From assembly GCA_036924285.1 (NCBI GenBank), contig JAYKYS010000008.1, forward strand, positions 12,261,001 through 12,325,000: a DNA stretch of 64,000 nucleotides, read 5' to 3'. This document shows positions 33,844-46,700 of the stretch, piece by piece. Positions within the stretch are counted from its first letter, which is position 1. Each line of letters opens with the position of its first letter. Below the pieces are notes generated by a model. That model worked only from the letters and a program-made list of their open reading frames with translations, did no database searches and had not been told where the DNA came from. This stretch comes from Asterella californica (taxonomy: Eukaryota; Streptophyta; Marchantiopsida; Marchantiales; Aytoniaceae). The position numbers were made by a program, and so were the translations under genes.

Positions 33844-35228
33844 TGTCGCAGTGCGTGACATTCCACATGATAAAACGAGACTTTAGAAGACATTGAATTG
33901 GCATTTGTTCAAGAAGCTGTCCCTTAGCTTGGGTTGAAATATCACTCTAAAGGGGATGAAAAGTTCCATAATGCAGAGCTTGTCGAGAAGAGAGACTTCA
34001 TACTTTCAGTTTCGAGAAAAGACGTTCTAGGTAATAGTTAGTACAAGTCTTAAGTGATGAAAAGTGTGAAAGAGTGAAATCTGTCGATTCTGGCTCGTGA
34101 CTCGAACTCATGATATTACAACGTGAGTGCGTAGGTGTTCGTGAGTACTATAGTTTTGACTCCTTATTCACTAAAAATGGTGTTGTACAGAGAAGTTAGT
34201 GTAAGAAAAGCTAGTAAAGGCTTTACAGAAAAATTTCCTTAAAAGATATGTACCAACTGTATTTCTTTTTTGAACGAAAATAGAGGCCATCCCAGTGATA
34301 TGACACCCACCTAAGAGGAAAGTGATCTCAGGATGGATCAATTCCCCCTGGCTTGTGTTTTCTGTTCCGACATGTTGACCTCCTGGAAAGGAGTCTATGT
34401 TGGATATGCAGCCACGTCGTACATATCTAGGGGCGGGAGACTAATATCTCCCTTAATCCTAGGCTTCTTGACCTAAGCCTCCGCATGCCACCTTGAATAT
34501 ACCATGGGAGATACCTGGTGCGCATATGAGGAGGCTGTAAGTCATGTGGGGTGATCTCATAATTGTTGGAGCTTCGGCCTACATTGGAGGCTTGTGAGTA
34601 TATTCAATGTGGCATCAAGATGGCTCGAGAGCTGCGAAACTTTCTTTTTAACAAGGAGCTAGCTTAGAAAGGGTCTGCTTGATTGTTACGTAAATAATAT
34701 AAGGACCCTAGCTTAGCAGGGGTGTTAGGGATTTGAAGAGAACAATCGAAGTTGCATGAAACGTTGCGGAAAGGGGGTATTCTAGCTTTTGCTCAAGAGG
34801 AAGCCGTCGGGACGTGCAGGAGGAGCCAGAGATTGAGAGGATCAATTTTCTGAAGAATTTTCAGTTGGAAGGTGGTCGCGGAGAGAAGATTAAGAGTTAG
34901 GGAGCTTGACTTTATCTATTAGACTGTTTGGAGGTGAATATGGTGAACAAGGAGCAGAATTGAGAGCAGAGGAGATATGCACAAGAGTGAGAGGAGAGAT
35001 TTTTGATAATTGAAGACCTTGATGGTGGAATCGATACTGAAATAAAGTTTATTGAGTCTTGAGAGGCCTATATGTGTGTATCTGAGTGTTTGATTTGTAT
35101 TTAGTGGACGCAAGAGACAAAATTTTGAGTTCTCATCGCCTACAGCAATCTGTTTTCTTTTTGATCGTTCTCCTGATCAATCACAATCAGGAGATCCGCC
35201 CTCCCCAAGAAAGACTCTCGCCACGACA
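33844..35228 (+). repeat. 5' LTR of gypsy B
   Basis: TGTCGCAGTG to CCACGACA. Its first ~945 bases align with 39,084-40,077, and its last ~440 align inverted with 40,346-40,770. A ~45-bp piece around 34,141-34,200 recurs at 53,063-53,107. Confidence 0.75.
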
Positions 35229-35282
35229 TCTGGTGCTGAGAGCTATTGGGGTGATTGATTTGGAGAATTGAAGAGTGAGAAG

Positions 35283-36600
35283 ATGGATCACGGTGCTGCC
35301 GTACATGGTGTGGCTGCTGCTCAAGGTGCTCTTGTTCAAGGGACTCTTGGTCAAGATGGGATTGGCTCTCAAGAAGGACATACGGTAGTACCAGTAACCG
35401 CATAGTCTGCTATAGACATATCTCAGATTCTTCAGGCGTTGGCTGCCCTAATTCAGCAACAACCTGCAATTGGAGGAGCTAGCAGAAATCCACAAAGGCA
35501 TTACAAGCAATTGTTGGTCGATGTCGACGATTTGATGAGAGAGATGTTATTAGGTACCAGCGGGAGTATGTGGGTGAGATGGAGTTGGTCAGGGCACCTG
35601 AAGTTGAGATAATTTTGAGCTTTGAGTTGACTGTTGTTCCTGAACTGAGAGAAAATGTGAGAATTCTACAAAGGAGACATCTAGGTGGATGGACTCTGTT
35701 TGAACGTGAACGACCAATCGCGACAGGTGCTCGACCTGTAAGGGAAATCTTTACTAGGAGATGTATTGGTGTGATAGTCCATATCATCTTAAAGGAGATT
35801 ATCAAGACTTAGCGGTTGTCTTGCGAGAGAGCGTGGTCAATTAGCAGAACAACAGATTGCATCTAACTGCCACTAGGCAACCTCTAAACACGTATTTTGG
35901 AAGAGGAGGAATGAGGAGTATGCTTCCAGCACTTACTAATGCGAATATTACAGCGATGATTGCGGGCTCTGCAGAAGCTGATGTATAAACTAGAAGAGTT
36001 GAAGTGCGATCTAATCCAATGATAATTGAGCAAGCTGCTTAAGTTTCAATTGAAGTGATGAAGAGAGGTGCAGAAAGTATTAGGAGAGCTACTGGATGGA
36101 GAGATCCAGTAGATGCAACTTCTGTTTCGAGCGTTTTTTGAAGCAAGCAGTGACCAAGATGACATGATGGAAGACAAGAGACGGCGAGATGCTTCTGATT
36201 TAGATGCAGGAGTACCTGATGACAATGATCATCAGAGAGTTATGAGAAGAAGAGTAGCGGAGTCATCGTCACCTGGATTGGTACCAATTGGTAGGTTTCT
36301 TGCTGCAGAGAATATACCCTCTACCTCTACAGCTCCACCATCTACAGTAGATCATATGAAAGGTGTGCAAGATTGCCGCAGGAGGCTACTGCTACTAAGA
36401 AAGTACGGGGGAAGAAGTTTACAGCACAAGAGAAGGAGAAGGCTCTGGCTTACAAGTTGACAGCAGACATCGAAATAACAACAAACCTGCGTGTTGTTCT
36501 GGAGCAACGCATTTTGGATGCTCGAGTTGAGTTTACTCTTTGTGAGGTACTTGGTATCGCAAAGAGAGAGTTTCATGAGTGATAATTGACATCATGAAGA
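35283..36600 (+). pseudogene. gag remnant of gypsy B
   Basis: It starts at ATG 35,283 and is broken by many stops. Conserved gag-like pieces are VREMELVRAPEVE-type sequence with FELTVVPELRENVRIL (35,570-35,700), a charged linker (36,113-36,460) and VEFTLCEVLGIAKREFHE (36,373-36,582). The same gag family appears on the minus strand at 51,717-53,054. Confidence 0.65.
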
Positions 36601-37630
36601 GAAAGAGACAAGTGTTGGCTGAACAAGTAAGTAGTCCGAGGGTTGGAGCAGTAGATGCTATTGGTATTGACGGGCTTAGAGATGATAAGTATGAAGCATG
36701 AGTTGCTGATCCAACTGTTGTTGAGAATGAAGATGAAGACTTTGAGGAGGATAAGTCAAGCACAGACAATGATTTCAAACAGAATCATTGAGCACGTGCG
36801 ACGACTGAGACGCAAGTTTGACTTGAAGGACTTTCTGAACTGGTACCTGCACTTGTGGATCACGGGTCAGAGATCAACATTATATCGAGGAGGTGTATTA
36901 GAAGGGGCAATGGTAAATCGAAAGGAATCATGGTTGGGTACTTTGTGCTGCAAATAATCAAAAGGGTGAGTTATATAGAGCCTGTCCCAATATGCATGTA
37001 AGGATTGGAGATGTAGAGGTTGATCAACATTTCTTTGTACAGTCGTCTGTCTCTTATTCTGTCATATTGGACCAGTCTTACATCACCGCTGTTCGAATGG
37101 AGACAAAGGTGATGAATGATGGATCTCGTTATGCTAGAGTTTGAAGTCCTGATGACAAGTACTCAGTACAGTTTTTGACTGTTCGTCAAGACACGAGCAA
37201 AATCGACAAACCCTTAGAGGTTCTCAGACAGAGAGATGTAAGGATTTTCGCAATCCACTCATATAGAGCGAGATGACAAGGGTGTAGAACCTACTATTGA
37301 GATCCCGTCGGAGTTGATACACAAAGTGGAGAGTCAGATGAGAAACATGTACAGGAGTTTGAAGACGTGTGTAGTGTACATAGTTGGCCGTCTGGGTTGT
37401 TAATATTCGAGAATGATGGGTGGAGTCAGTTTACAAGAGTTGAGGATATGGAAGAAAATACAAAAATATGGATGGCAAAACATGTATCAGAGCTGTGGCG
37501 TGCAAGGGTTCTACCTGAAGATAATGTGGTTTCTAGCTTGTTTGAAGAGTTTGTGTGTGTAGAATCAGTTGCTAGTTGCTTGGATAGTGTAAGCAGATTG
37601 ATGGAAGAGAAAGTGATATGGTGGTGATCC
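36600..37630 (+). pseudogene. Protease-region remnant of gypsy B
   Basis: LVDHGSEINIISRR near 36,855-36,895 corresponds to the active-site strand of this lineage (D-H-G-S in place of D-S-G). Downstream pieces such as SVSYSVILDQS-type sequence are broken by stops. 37,367-37,627 is an open stretch without a clear domain. No YxDD motif occurs here. Confidence 0.5.
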
Positions 37631-37721
37631 CTATCCACTCTCGACATATATATGAGGAGATTGCTACATATGTGCAGTTCTTTCTTCATCCTATGCATAA
37701 CAATGCGAGAAAAGAAGCGAT

Positions 37722-39034
37722 TTGTTGATGTGCACTCCTTCAAGAAGCAGACGTCCATGCGAAGTACAAATCTGTACTAAAAAGATGAAGCCGGTAGCAA
37801 CTCAACTACATGTTAACTCCCAGCAACAAGTACAGTTAGTGAGAACTGAGCCTATATTGCGTGATCACAGACAAGTAGGGCATCAGTTTACCTACACAAA
37901 ATTAAAGGAACGATATTGGTGGAAAGGTCTTTATCAAGATGTGGTGAACTTGTGAGTTCATGCTTGCATTGTCAATTTTACTCAAAGGTGCGTTACAAGG
38001 ATGGTCTGGTACCAACTTATCCACCTAGTATCCATTTTCAATGGGTTCTTGATTTGGTAGTACTGCCTCCCGGGTTATGAGACATGAGGTACTTGGTGTT
38101 GCCTCGAGAAGATCTCTCCAACTTTGTGGAAGGACGAGCTCTGAGGACGAAGACTACAGAGGAGATATGTAGGTTTATTCTTGTGGATATTGTCTGTAGA
38201 TATGGGTCTATAAGGAGATTGCATGCAGACAAAGGAGAGTTGCGTGGTACGGAAGTGAAAGAGTTCTTTGCTCAACACGGAGTAAAACTCAAACTCACTA
38301 CTGTCATGAATCCGGAGGGCATTGGTAAGAGCGAGAGAGGGCATCCATCGATTGTTCAAGCCCTGGTAAAGGTATGCGATGGTAGGCATAGACATTGGCC
38401 TAGGTTGCCTCTTTTGCTCTGTGGGCTGAAAAGATGACTCATTGTACTACTACTGGATACATGCTCATTGAACTGATGCTGGGTCAAAAGCCGATTATGC
38501 TGGCAGAAGAGAACTTTCCTACATGGGTTACTCTATCATGAGAAGACGGAATGGATTGTGTACAACTTCTTGCACTTCGAATAAGGCAGCTAGAACGTAG
38601 AAAGGAGGATCTTATAGAGGTGCAACAGAAGCTGAAAGAGGCTCGTTTCAAGAATAAAGACAGGTTTGACATGATCCATAAGCTCCGACCGAAACCCATA
38701 CATGCTAGAAATAGGGTATTGGTGTATGAATAGTACGCTAGAGAACCAACACTCTACGATTCATAAATTTTCTAGGAGGTGGTTTGGTCAGTACGTTGTC
38801 TTAGAAGTGCATCAAAATGCTACTTATTCTCTGCAGGAGCTTGACGATACATCTCTAAGGCTTCTTGTCGACGGTAAGCGTATCAAGTTGTTCAAAAGAA
38901 GAGGAGAATTTGTTGAGCTAACCGAATTTTTGGAGTCAGATCAGATAACAGATGCTGATGCAGATCTGCTACCTGACGAAGACGTTGAAGACGTTGAAGA
39001 GGACGATGATAATTTAGAAAACTTTAGAGACTAG
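37722..39034 (+). pseudogene. Integrase remnant of gypsy B
   Basis: The zinc-module half (HRQVGHQFTYTKLKERYWWKG, 37,860-37,930) is followed by the core: D in WVLDLVV, D in HADKGEL, E in GKSERGHPSI, with stops between. The C-terminal part (38,551-39,034) includes the SRRWFGQYVVLEVHQN module, GKRIKLFKRRGEF, and a run of Asp/Glu at the very end. Confidence 0.7.
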
Positions 39035-39083
39035 TGGAAAGGTTGGCACATATTAGAGGATGTGTAGGTTTGGAGGGGGTGAA

Positions 39084-40077
39084 TGTCCTAGTGCGTGGCA
39101 TTCTACATGATGAAACATGACTTTAGAAGACGTTGAAATGACATTTGTTCAAGAAGCTGCAACCTAGCTTTTCAAGCTGGGCCAGAGCTAAGCTGGGCCT
39201 ATGCTTGACAAGCTGCTCCTTAGCTTGGGTTGAAATATCACCCTGAAGAGGCGAAAAGTTCTAGAATGCGGAGCTTGTTGAGAAGAGAGACTTCATACTT
39301 TCAATTTCGAGAAAAGACGTTCTAGGTAATAGTTAGTACAAGTCTTAAGTGATGAAAAGTGCAAAAGAGAGAAATCTGTCGATTCTAGCTCGTGACTCGA
39401 ACTCATGATCTGACAGCGTGAGGTGTAGGTGTTCGTGAGTACTATAGTTTTGACTCCTTATTCACTAAAAATGAAGTTGTACAGAGAAGTTAGTGTAGGA
39501 AAAGCTAGTAAAGACTTTACAGAAAATTTTCCTTAAAGGATATGTACCAACTGTATTTTCTTTTTGAATGGAAACAGAGGCCATCCTAGTGATAAGGCGC
39601 CCATCTAGGAGGAAAGTGGTCTCAAGATGGATCAATTCCTCCTGGCTTGTGTTTCCTGTTCCGGCATGTTGACCTCTTGGAAAGGAGTCTATGTTGAGTA
39701 TGCAGCCACGTCCTGCATATCTAGGGATGGGAGATCAGTATCTCCCTTAATCGTAGGCTTCCTGACCTAAGCCTCCGCATGCCACCTTGAATATACCATG
39801 AGAGATACCTGGTGCGCATATGAGGAGGTTGTAAGCTCTGTGGGGTGGCCTCATAAGTGTTGGAGCTTCGGCCTACATTGGAGGCTTGAGTATATTCAAG
39901 GTGACATCAAGATGACATCGAGAGTTGGAAAACTTTCTTTTTAACAAGGGGTTAGCTTAGAAAGGGGCTTGCTTGATTGTTACGTAAATAATATAAGAAC
40001 TCTAGCTTAGCAAGGGTGTTAGTGGTTTGAGAACAATCGAAGTTGCATGAAACGTTGCGGGAAGGGGTATTCTAGCG
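39084..40077 (+). repeat. 3' LTR of gypsy B, truncated
   Basis: It starts TGTCCTAGTG right after the polypurine tract GGAGGGGGTGAA (39,071-39,083) and matches 33,844-34,785. It ends abruptly at 40,077, where plus-strand copia sequence begins. Confidence 0.75.
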
Positions 40078-40345
40078 AAGATCTGAAGAAGTCACTGATT
40101 CCATATCAAAATCCGTTGCACATAGAGCTGTTGTTAACGTTGGAGTCCACGTGATACAACCTAGTGGAACTAGTGTAATTTCTACACAGGATGAGCGAGT
40201 GCTATTGCAGCGTATGTTTGACTCATCCAGATATGTGGATCTTCTACATCCGTTGAATACTTTATCCCAGACCTTGGCGTCTATGTCAGATCAGTTGCAA
40301 GGGGACGTGACTAGTAAACAGATTATCTCTCGTAGATCTAAACCG
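40078..40345 (+). mobile_element. copia element fragment B (268 bases, inverted relative to fragment A)
   Basis: Corresponds to about 55,690-55,418 (minus strand) of the full copia copy. It encodes part of the region between integrase and RT, in VIQPSGTSVISTQDERVLLQRM, with DSSRYVDLLHPL after it. It begins where fragment C ends (15-bp overlap GAAGATCTGAAGAAG / GAGGATATGGAGAAG) and ends where fragment A begins. Confidence 0.75.
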
Positions 40346-40770
40346 TGTCGTGACGAGAGTCTTTCTTGAGGAGGGCGGACCTCTTGATTATGATTGATCA
40401 GGGGAACGATAAAAAAGAAAGCAGATTGCTGCAAGCGATGAGAACTCAAAATTTTGTCTCTTGCGTCCATCAAATGTAAATCAAACACTCAGATACACAC
40501 ATATAAGCCTCTCAAGACTCAATAAACTTTATTTCAGAATCGATCTTATCATCAAGGTCTTCAATTGTCAAAAATCTCTCCTCTCACTCTTACGCGCCTC
40601 TCCTCTACTCTCAATTCCCTCCTTGTTCAAACAGTCTAATAGATAAATTCAAGCTCCCTAACTCTTAATCTTCTCTCCGCGGCCACCTTCCAACTGAAAA
40701 TTCTTCAAAAAATCGATCCTCTCAATCTCTGGGCCCTCCTGCACGTCTTGACGACTTCCTCTTGAGCTTG
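40346..40770 (-). repeat. Inverted end of the gypsy B LTR
   Basis: Reverse complement of about 34,785-35,228. Together with 39,084-40,077 it completes the second LTR of gypsy B, which shows that an inversion breakpoint fell inside that LTR. Confidence 0.75.
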
Positions 40771-40946
40771 AACAAGATAGATAACATACTATCAACCTAC
40801 TATGACTCAGAATATATAAGATAATAGTGTTAACACCGTATGCAAAGGTGTCAAACATATGCATAAAGAACTAGAAGTAATATGAGCTAACTTTTAAAAC
40901 TACTAAACTCAAGCGTAGGAGTAGAAGTGTAACATGTAGCCGCCAA

Positions 40947-42939
40947 GTAGCTGATGAGCAAGATGGAGTTTGTGCATGGAGAAATACATGAGAAAGCAGC
41001 TGGAGTTGTGCCTGATGTCGAGCACTATCCTGCTGATGCGTTTGGATGAGGTGAAACCGTTTCTTTCGTCACCAGAAACTTTAAACGTAATTTCGAAAGC
41101 CTAGATGATTTTTTCTCGCTGATAACTGTCGACTAGCCTTGTCTTGTTAAGAAGGTGTGAATTGTGTACTCTGCCAAGTTTCAGCCGATTTGGAGGTTTC
41201 CAGCGGCAGATTTTCAATTGGATCTTTTTTGACCAAAATGAAACTTTTAGGACTTGAGTCAAAAAGAAATACAGGTCCGATTAGGATTTAGGGTTTAAAA
41301 TTAGGGTTTAAAATTTGCAAAATTTCAAGGTCTCTCGAGCTCATTTCTGACCTCATTTGGTCCAATTTCGACCTTTCTTGGTGTGTTCTTTTGACGTTTC
41401 TGTCATGTTTAGTACACCTACAGTTTGCGTACAAGTTCTTTCTTCATTCTCGCCGCAAGAGGAGTTCGCGGAGTTGCCTTGTTGTGACATGTGACAACTC
41501 TTGATCGCGCGGTGTGAGCAGACAAGTTTCGTGGAGGTTCTGTGAGGTTTTCCGCATACAGAGCAATTTCTACATTGCAGCTATGGCGGAGTTCGTGTCT
41601 TTGATCACTGGAGAGAAGCTCGACAAGAACAACTACCAAGTGTGGAAGTTCCGGATGATGACCTTCCTGCAGGGACAAGATCTATGGGATCTTATCACTA
41701 AGGAGGAAAAAGCGCATGGTCTATCCGTTTCCGACCCAAAATTCAAAGAGTGGAAGAACCGATCGTATCATGCGATCCACTACATCGCGCTGACAGTCTC
41801 AGCATCGATGATCGATCACATTCAGGTCTGTGATATGCCCAAGAAAGCTTGGGATGCACTCGTGCGTCTATTTCAATCCAGAATAGAGACGCGGAAGCTG
41901 AATTGCTGCAGCAGTTCAATACTGTGAAGAAGGGATCGATGTGCATCAACGACTACGTGAACCATGTCAAGCAGCTCGCAGAGCAATTATCTTCTATCAA
42001 AGTCGAGATCAATCTCATTGTCTTGATCGAGGTTACATTGCAGGGACTGCTTACAGAGTACAAACATTTCATTACATCAATTTCGACCAGAGAATCCCTT
42101 CCGCAGTTTGATGAACTTGTTCCTATGATGTTAGGAGAGGAGGTGCGTCTATTGAGGAGCTCTACTCCAGCGGATAAGCAAGAATCTGTCTATTTTGCAG
42201 GTTCTGGAGGATTTCGAGGTAGAGGTCGTGGTAAAGGTGTTGGACGTGGACGAGGTCACGGACAGCAACAACAATCGTAGCAGCAGAATCAGCAGAATCA
42301 GCACAGTCTGGTTCTTCCAACAACCAAAGACGTGCGTCTGGTTCTTGCAACTACTGCAAGAAGCAAGACCACAATGCGAATCAATGCTACAAGCGACAAA
42401 ACAATCAAAGACAACAATATGACAACAACTCCCAACAAGGTAACAACAACCAGCAAGGCTATGCAGTCACTGAGCAAGTCTATTCAGAGCAGTTGCTGAT
42501 TACAACGCATCAGAGTTATACGACTTTCGAGTCACAGACAGACTAGGTGATCGACTCCGACGCCACCAGTCACATGACATCTCATCAGGAGTGGTTTAGT
42601 TCACTCGAGTCAGTGGAGACTCCACAGTTTATGGAGACAAGAGATAACACCAAGCACAAGATCCAGCACAAGGGTAACATTTCATTTGAAATTCCTGCTT
42701 CAACGTCTACTATACGGACTGTCTTACATGTACCCATGTTGACTATAAACTTGCTATTTGTAGGACAGTTGATAGAGCAGGATTTGCAAGTGCGCTTCAA
42801 TAAAGATGGATGCTTTATTGAAGATTCGAATAGCACTGTCATAGCTTGAGGTAGCAAGAGTGATAGGCTGTTTAAACTAGATGCATCTACGCCTAAGTTA
42901 CAAGCTGTCATGTATGAACAAAGTGGTCCAGTAGTGTCC
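40947..42939 (+). mobile_element. copia element fragment C, 5' part (leader, gag, protease)
   Basis: The leader (40,947-41,582) matches the leader of the full copia copy at 58,620-58,020, but no LTR or primer-binding site precedes it. It continues through gag and protease and is interrupted at 42,939/42,940 by the intact gypsy C element; it resumes at 50,571. Confidence 0.8.
41583..42939 (+). pseudogene. copia gag-protease remnant
   Basis: From ATG 41,583: EKLDKNNYQVWKFRMMTFLQ, with the gag continuing to LLQQFNTVKKGSMCINDYV (frameshift near 41,885), and TSISTRESLPQFDELVPMM. The zinc knuckle (CNYCKKQDHNANQC near 42,342) comes after a further frameshift. A stop replaces Trp before VIDSDATSHMTSH (protease active site, 42,547), and another stop lies at 42,849. 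The active-site triplet is D-S-D instead of D-S-G, as in the other copia copy. Confidence 0.75.
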
Positions 42940-43739
42940 TGTAAGCCGGCCTGTCTCTCACCCAGGGGTACCTCAGATGACTAGGATTACTAGTGCACCC
43001 TAATTACAAAGATTTAAGTACACCCATGCTCACTTCACTCAACTCTCTGACCCGTATGGTCACATCGGTACCTCTAATAGCGTTCCTGCACACAAGTTCT
43101 AATCCCGCTCTCAACATTACATCGCAAAATACTCAAGGACTCCCAAGGTCTCCAATGCTCACTTTACTTACAGTCAGGAAAAATGAGAGTGTCTTCCACC
43201 TTCTCAACTCCTCCTTATATACTCTACAACTTCTTACCGTGGTAACTTTCACTAAGTTACGTTACCTCATGGTAAGTGCGCAATCCAAAATAGTAAAACT
43301 TCTAAAGGCTACTAAGACTCAAGAATAGCACACACATTACTTGTTCTACTTTACTAAAGTAAGAGATTCTCCTACTTTAGCTTTTGTAAAGTGTTAACTT
43401 TCCACGCTATCCAGTCGAAAGACGACAACACACTAATACGTCTTTTGAGGAGCATCTTTAGATCTTTGTGCATGACTTTTCATCATGCATCCAATCAGCG
43501 ATGGTCAACAAAGTTACATACTTTTGGAAAGCATATTTAGAGCTCCGCACTTGTCCTATAGTGCCATAGTGGAACCTCTAATAGTTTCCTCAACTTAGTT
43601 ATAACTATCTCAGCTAGTTATGACTACTTTTGATCACTCTAAATTTAGATCTTCAAACTAGAGTAACCTTTAAGATAGTCATACTTAATGAAATGTATAT
43701 AAGCATACACACAAATAATGGGATACTTGTGGTGTGACA
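42940..43739 (-). repeat. 3' LTR of gypsy C
   Basis: Plus-strand ends TGTAAGCCGG and GTGTGACA. The LTR-internal ORF (42,993-43,328 on the plus strand) also occurs unchanged in the other LTR; I regard it as fortuitous. Confidence 0.93.
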
Positions 43740-43750
43740 TTTACCCCCAG
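43740..43750 (-). promoter_or_regulatory. Polypurine tract of gypsy C
   Basis: On the minus strand CTGGGGGTAAA lies directly before the 3' LTR, just past the gag-pol stop, the expected site for plus-strand priming. Confidence 0.75.
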
Positions 43751-43752
43751 AC

Positions 43753-46700
43753 TTAATTTTCACTCCGTCCTCGGAGTGAAGTATCACGTTGATGGAACTT
43801 CTTTAGCTTGTCGTGGTTCACTCGGTCGAAGAACGTACCACTCCTTTCTTGAAGATCGTAGGTGCCATTACTCCATACTTTGGAGATGATGAAAGGTCCA
43901 AAATATCGACGTAAGAATTTCTTTTGGACTCGCTTGTGCCTAATAGCATCCCATAACATCACCCACTCACCCTCTTGAAATGGCTGTAACTTCGTTTTGT
44001 TCTTCGCCAAGCGTTTGTCATAGCTCTTCTTCTGTTGTAGCTGAGCCATCTCAATTCGTTGAGCTGCGTCGTCTCTATTCTCCTCCAGCTCCAACAAGGT
44101 TTCTCCCCTCTCTTTCTCAGCTATTGGACCACCCTTTCTCTTCAGTCCAGCTTGCAAGGTTTGAAAGGTGGTTAGGTCGAACTGGATTGGTAATCTTGAT
44201 TCCAACCCATACACCATCTTGAAAGGTGAATATCCCGTAGACGTCTTCACTGTTGTACGATACTCCCATAGAACCGCATGAAGACGCTTGTCCCAGTTGT
44301 GTTTGGCCCCTTCCATGTCAGCATCCTTTGCTAACATTTGACACAAGGTAAAGTTTGTCCTCTCTACCAAACCGTTTGAACTAGGTTTATATGAAGTAGT
44401 AACCCTCTGAGAAATGGAGAAGTGGGTGCACATAGCAGTAGTCATACCACTCACAAATTCTCGACCCCTATCAGAAACTAACTCCAGAGGACATCCAAAC
44501 CTAGTAATGATCCGTTCGTACAGAAATCTACCCACCTCAACTTCTCCAATAGTTACAAGAGGTCTAGCTTCTACCCACTTCGTAAGATAATCTGTGGCTA
44601 CAACAATATATTTATTGTTGCGAGGGGTGCGATTCAAAGGCCCAACAAAATCTATTCCCCATTTCTCGAAAGGTCCAAGAACCGGAATAGATCTAAGAGG
44701 AGTGGAAACACTAGATTTGATAGCGAAAGCTTGACAAACATCACAGGTTTTACAATACGTCAAGCAATCTCTAAACATCCCCCTCCAGTGATATCCCGCA
44801 TCGAGTATCTTATGAGCCGTCAACTTGCCTGCGAAATGTCCTCCACATACTGGACCGTCATGGAATTCTTCCATGAGTCGTAGAGACTCCTCCTTGCTCG
44901 CAGCTCTTCTCAGGACCCCATCAACTCCTTCACGGAATAACACACCTTCCACCACCGAGTAAGGTTGACTTCGTTTCATCAGTGCCTTCTTCTCTCTGGT
45001 CCGCATCCCATCTGGATAGACACCTTCCGTAACAAAATCCCAAATTTCTTGATATTCTATTGGGATAATAGAGTTGCTCAAGACCATCAAATCTTCGTCA
45101 GGAAAGGTGTCATCCACCGGCTCCTCTCCATCCCCATCGTAAGCTCTAGATAACAAATCTGCATTCGCGTGTTTCTTCCCCGGTCGATCACAGATCTCAT
45201 AGTCGTACTCTGACAATAAGAGCTTCCACCTTGCTAATCGTCCTTCGACCATAGGTTTATTGAAGATGTACTTCAATGCCTTATGATCTGTAACGATAGT
45301 GAACTTGCCTCCTATGAGATAATGTCGAAATTTTCTCAAAGCATAGATCATTGCTAATCCTTCTCTCTCTGTCACAGAATAATTTCTCTCTGCCTTGACC
45401 ATTTGCCGACTAGCATATGCGATAGGATGATCTCTACCTTCAACATCATACTGACTTAAAGTACATCCTACTGCTATATTTGAAGCATCCGTATATAGAA
45501 TAAACTGTTTATTCCAATCGGGCTTAACCAAGATCGGAGCTGAAGTAAGAGCTTTCTTCAGTTCCTCAAAGGCGGCTAGAGCTTCTTCATCTCCTAAAAT
45601 CAACACGTAATCTACTCCCTTCTTCAGATATACAGTCAAAGCATACGCTTTATGTGAGAACGAGAGTATAAACTTTCGATAATACCCCACCATACCTAAA
45701 AACTGTCGTAGCTTAGTGAGAGTACTAGGAAAAGGGAGCTCTAAGATCTTCTGCACCTTCTCTGGATCAACGGCAATGCCGTCCTTGGATATGATATGAC
45801 CCAAGAGTAACCCTTCCTCACACCCAAAAATACATTTCTCCGGATTGAGAGATGCATTTGCTACATCTAAACATTCTAAGACCTTCACAAGGTGCTCAAA
45901 ATGCTTCTCCTTACTCCCATAAACACAAAAGTCATCTATAAAATCTCTCACAAACTTTCCTAAGAAAGGTTCGAACACTTTGTTCATAAACCTTTGAAAC
46001 GTCGCAGGAGCATTACACAGACCAAATGGCATGACTCGAAATGCAAACGTACCCCACGGAGTAGTGAAAGTGGTCAGGTGTTGATGTTCTGGTGCAATTT
46101 TGATCTGGTTATATCCGCTATAACCATCTCCAAAGCTGTACCATTCGTTTCCCGCCACTTCTTCCAAGATCTCGTCGATGAAAGGTAGAGGATAATAATC
46201 CTTCTTTGTGACCGCATTGAGCTTCTTGTAATCAACACACACCCGCAATTTGCCATTTTTCTTCTTTACGATCACAATGGGTGATACCCATTCAGAATTC
46301 TCCACCTCGTAAATGAACCCAGCAGTGTGTAGCTTCTCGATCTCTTCTTTCACCAGATCCGCAATTGGAGGACTCACTCTTCGTTGCTTCTGTCGCACCG
46401 GTTTGACTTCCTTCTCTAACTCGATGCGATGCTGCTCCAGTGTGACCTCCCTCAGATCCTTGTAACTAAATGCAAATACATGAATGTATTTGCGAAAGAT
46501 CTCTTCGAAACAACTCTTCTCCTCTTTAGTAACCTTCGATCCATAACGTAAGGTGGCAATTCTTCTCTCCACCTCCTCGGGAGTCAACGGTTCTTTGTCT
46601 CGATCTCTTTGCACTTCCGGAGACGGAAAAAGATCCACTACATTCACACCCACATTTCGTTCTTCTCTCTCCTCTTCTGACGATGTATTTTCAGATTCTG

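Larger units (their letters stand above)
33844..40077 (+). mobile_element. Ty3/gypsy retrotransposon B, lacking RT and RNase H
   Basis: A plus-strand element with a 1,385-bp 5' LTR (33,844-35,228), a TGG-starting candidate primer-binding site at 35,231 (TGGTGCTGAGAGC), gag and protease remnants, then integrase and a 3' LTR cut at 40,077. The missing LTR end (425 bases) lies inverted at 40,346-40,770. Protease is followed within ~0.5 kb by integrase, so RT and RNase H were deleted. The flanks (CCGTT before 33,844, and CGGTT beyond the inverted LTR end) look like a target duplication with one change, placing the insertion inside the copia element. Confidence 0.75.

Noticed and set aside
42993..43328. 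111-aa ORF found identically at 49,824-50,159
   Set aside because: It is identical only because both lie in the LTRs of gypsy C; it is antisense to the element and shows no domain.
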